From an uncultured Caulobacteraceae bacterium (lineage in GTDB: Bacteria; Pseudomonadota; Alphaproteobacteria; Caulobacterales; Caulobacteraceae): DNA of 6,129 nt. The notes under the pieces were generated by a model, which was not told the DNA's origin, made no database searches, and was given only the letters and a program-made list of their open reading frames with translations. Shown piece after piece: positions 6,094 to 6,129 of the stretch (position 1 is its first letter; every line of letters begins with the position of its first letter). Both the position numbers and the translations under genes were made by a program. The stretch is from assembly GCA_903884915.1 (NCBI GenBank), contig CAISGS010000506.1, positions 1 to 6,129 on the forward strand, written 5' to 3'.

Positions 6094-6129
6094 CCCCCTA
6101 CCCCGGCTTCGCCGGTACTTCCCCCAGAG
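6094..6129. repeat. GC-rich palindromic intergenic repeat, cut by window end
   Basis: Ten bases after the preceding stop codon comes a run of C, then the perfect hairpin CCGGC-TTC-GCCGG (6103-6115), then TACTTCCCCCAGAG to the window edge. From memory this arrangement (CTCTGGGGGAAGTACCGGCGAAGCCGG on the other strand in pieces) matches a dispersed intergenic repeat seen in Caulobacterales and other alphaproteobacteria. There the CCCCCAGAG block is usually followed by its complement, which would lie just beyond 6129. The hairpin may also help end transcription of the upstream gene, but no T-tract is visible. Confidence 0.6.

Noticed and set aside
1..6129. A hidden novel multi-gene system (defence, phage, biosynthetic cluster)
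   Set aside because: All five genes belong to familiar metabolic or housekeeping families, point in mixed directions and share no obvious pathway; no small unexplained gene or large non-coding gap remains.

Overview
The window is a stretch of ordinary bacterial chromosome of high GC content (roughly 60%). It carries five protein genes and short palindromic repeats at both edges. Protein style points to an alphaproteobacterium: the RsmE C-terminal motif LGPRILRADTA, an E. coli-type UbiD, a class I PPK2 and a Tat-exported GGT-like enzyme. The GC-rich palindrome at the right edge resembles, from memory, repeats common in Caulobacterales and relatives. The order-level guess is tentative because no rRNA or marker gene is present.

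Layout, left to right: positions 1-172 are non-coding and hold a small hairpin followed by a long imperfect inverted repeat with CGTCATTGCGAG-type ends. Then come ubiD (173-1702, minus) and rsmE (1753-2481, minus). These two are probably co-transcribed from the rsmE side, with a 50 bp gap and a good ribosome binding site before ubiD. An 85 bp divergent spacer (2482-2566) separates rsmE from ppk2 (2567-3349, plus) and holds a candidate promoter for ppk2. ppk2 converges on the GGT-family gene (3357-5132, minus) with only 7 bp between their stop codons, and a possible hairpin spans both stops. The GGT gene is divergent from an atypical short-chain dehydrogenase/NAD(P)-binding protein gene (about 5203-6084, plus), which is followed by a second repeat cut by the window edge.

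Functionally these are housekeeping and metabolic genes: ubiquinone synthesis (UbiD), 16S rRNA U1498 methylation (RsmE), polyphosphate-driven nucleotide phosphorylation (PPK2), a periplasmic Ntn-hydrolase of the GGT superfamily, and a Rossmann-fold protein of unknown substrate. I see no shared pathway, and no mobile element, CRISPR, toxin-antitoxin, phage or defence module. I do not see an undescribed system here. The observations most worth a second look are the GGT homologue, which keeps the autoprocessing threonine but seems to have lost classic glutathione-binding residues, the Asn in the PPK2 Walker B region, and the palindromic elements at the edges.
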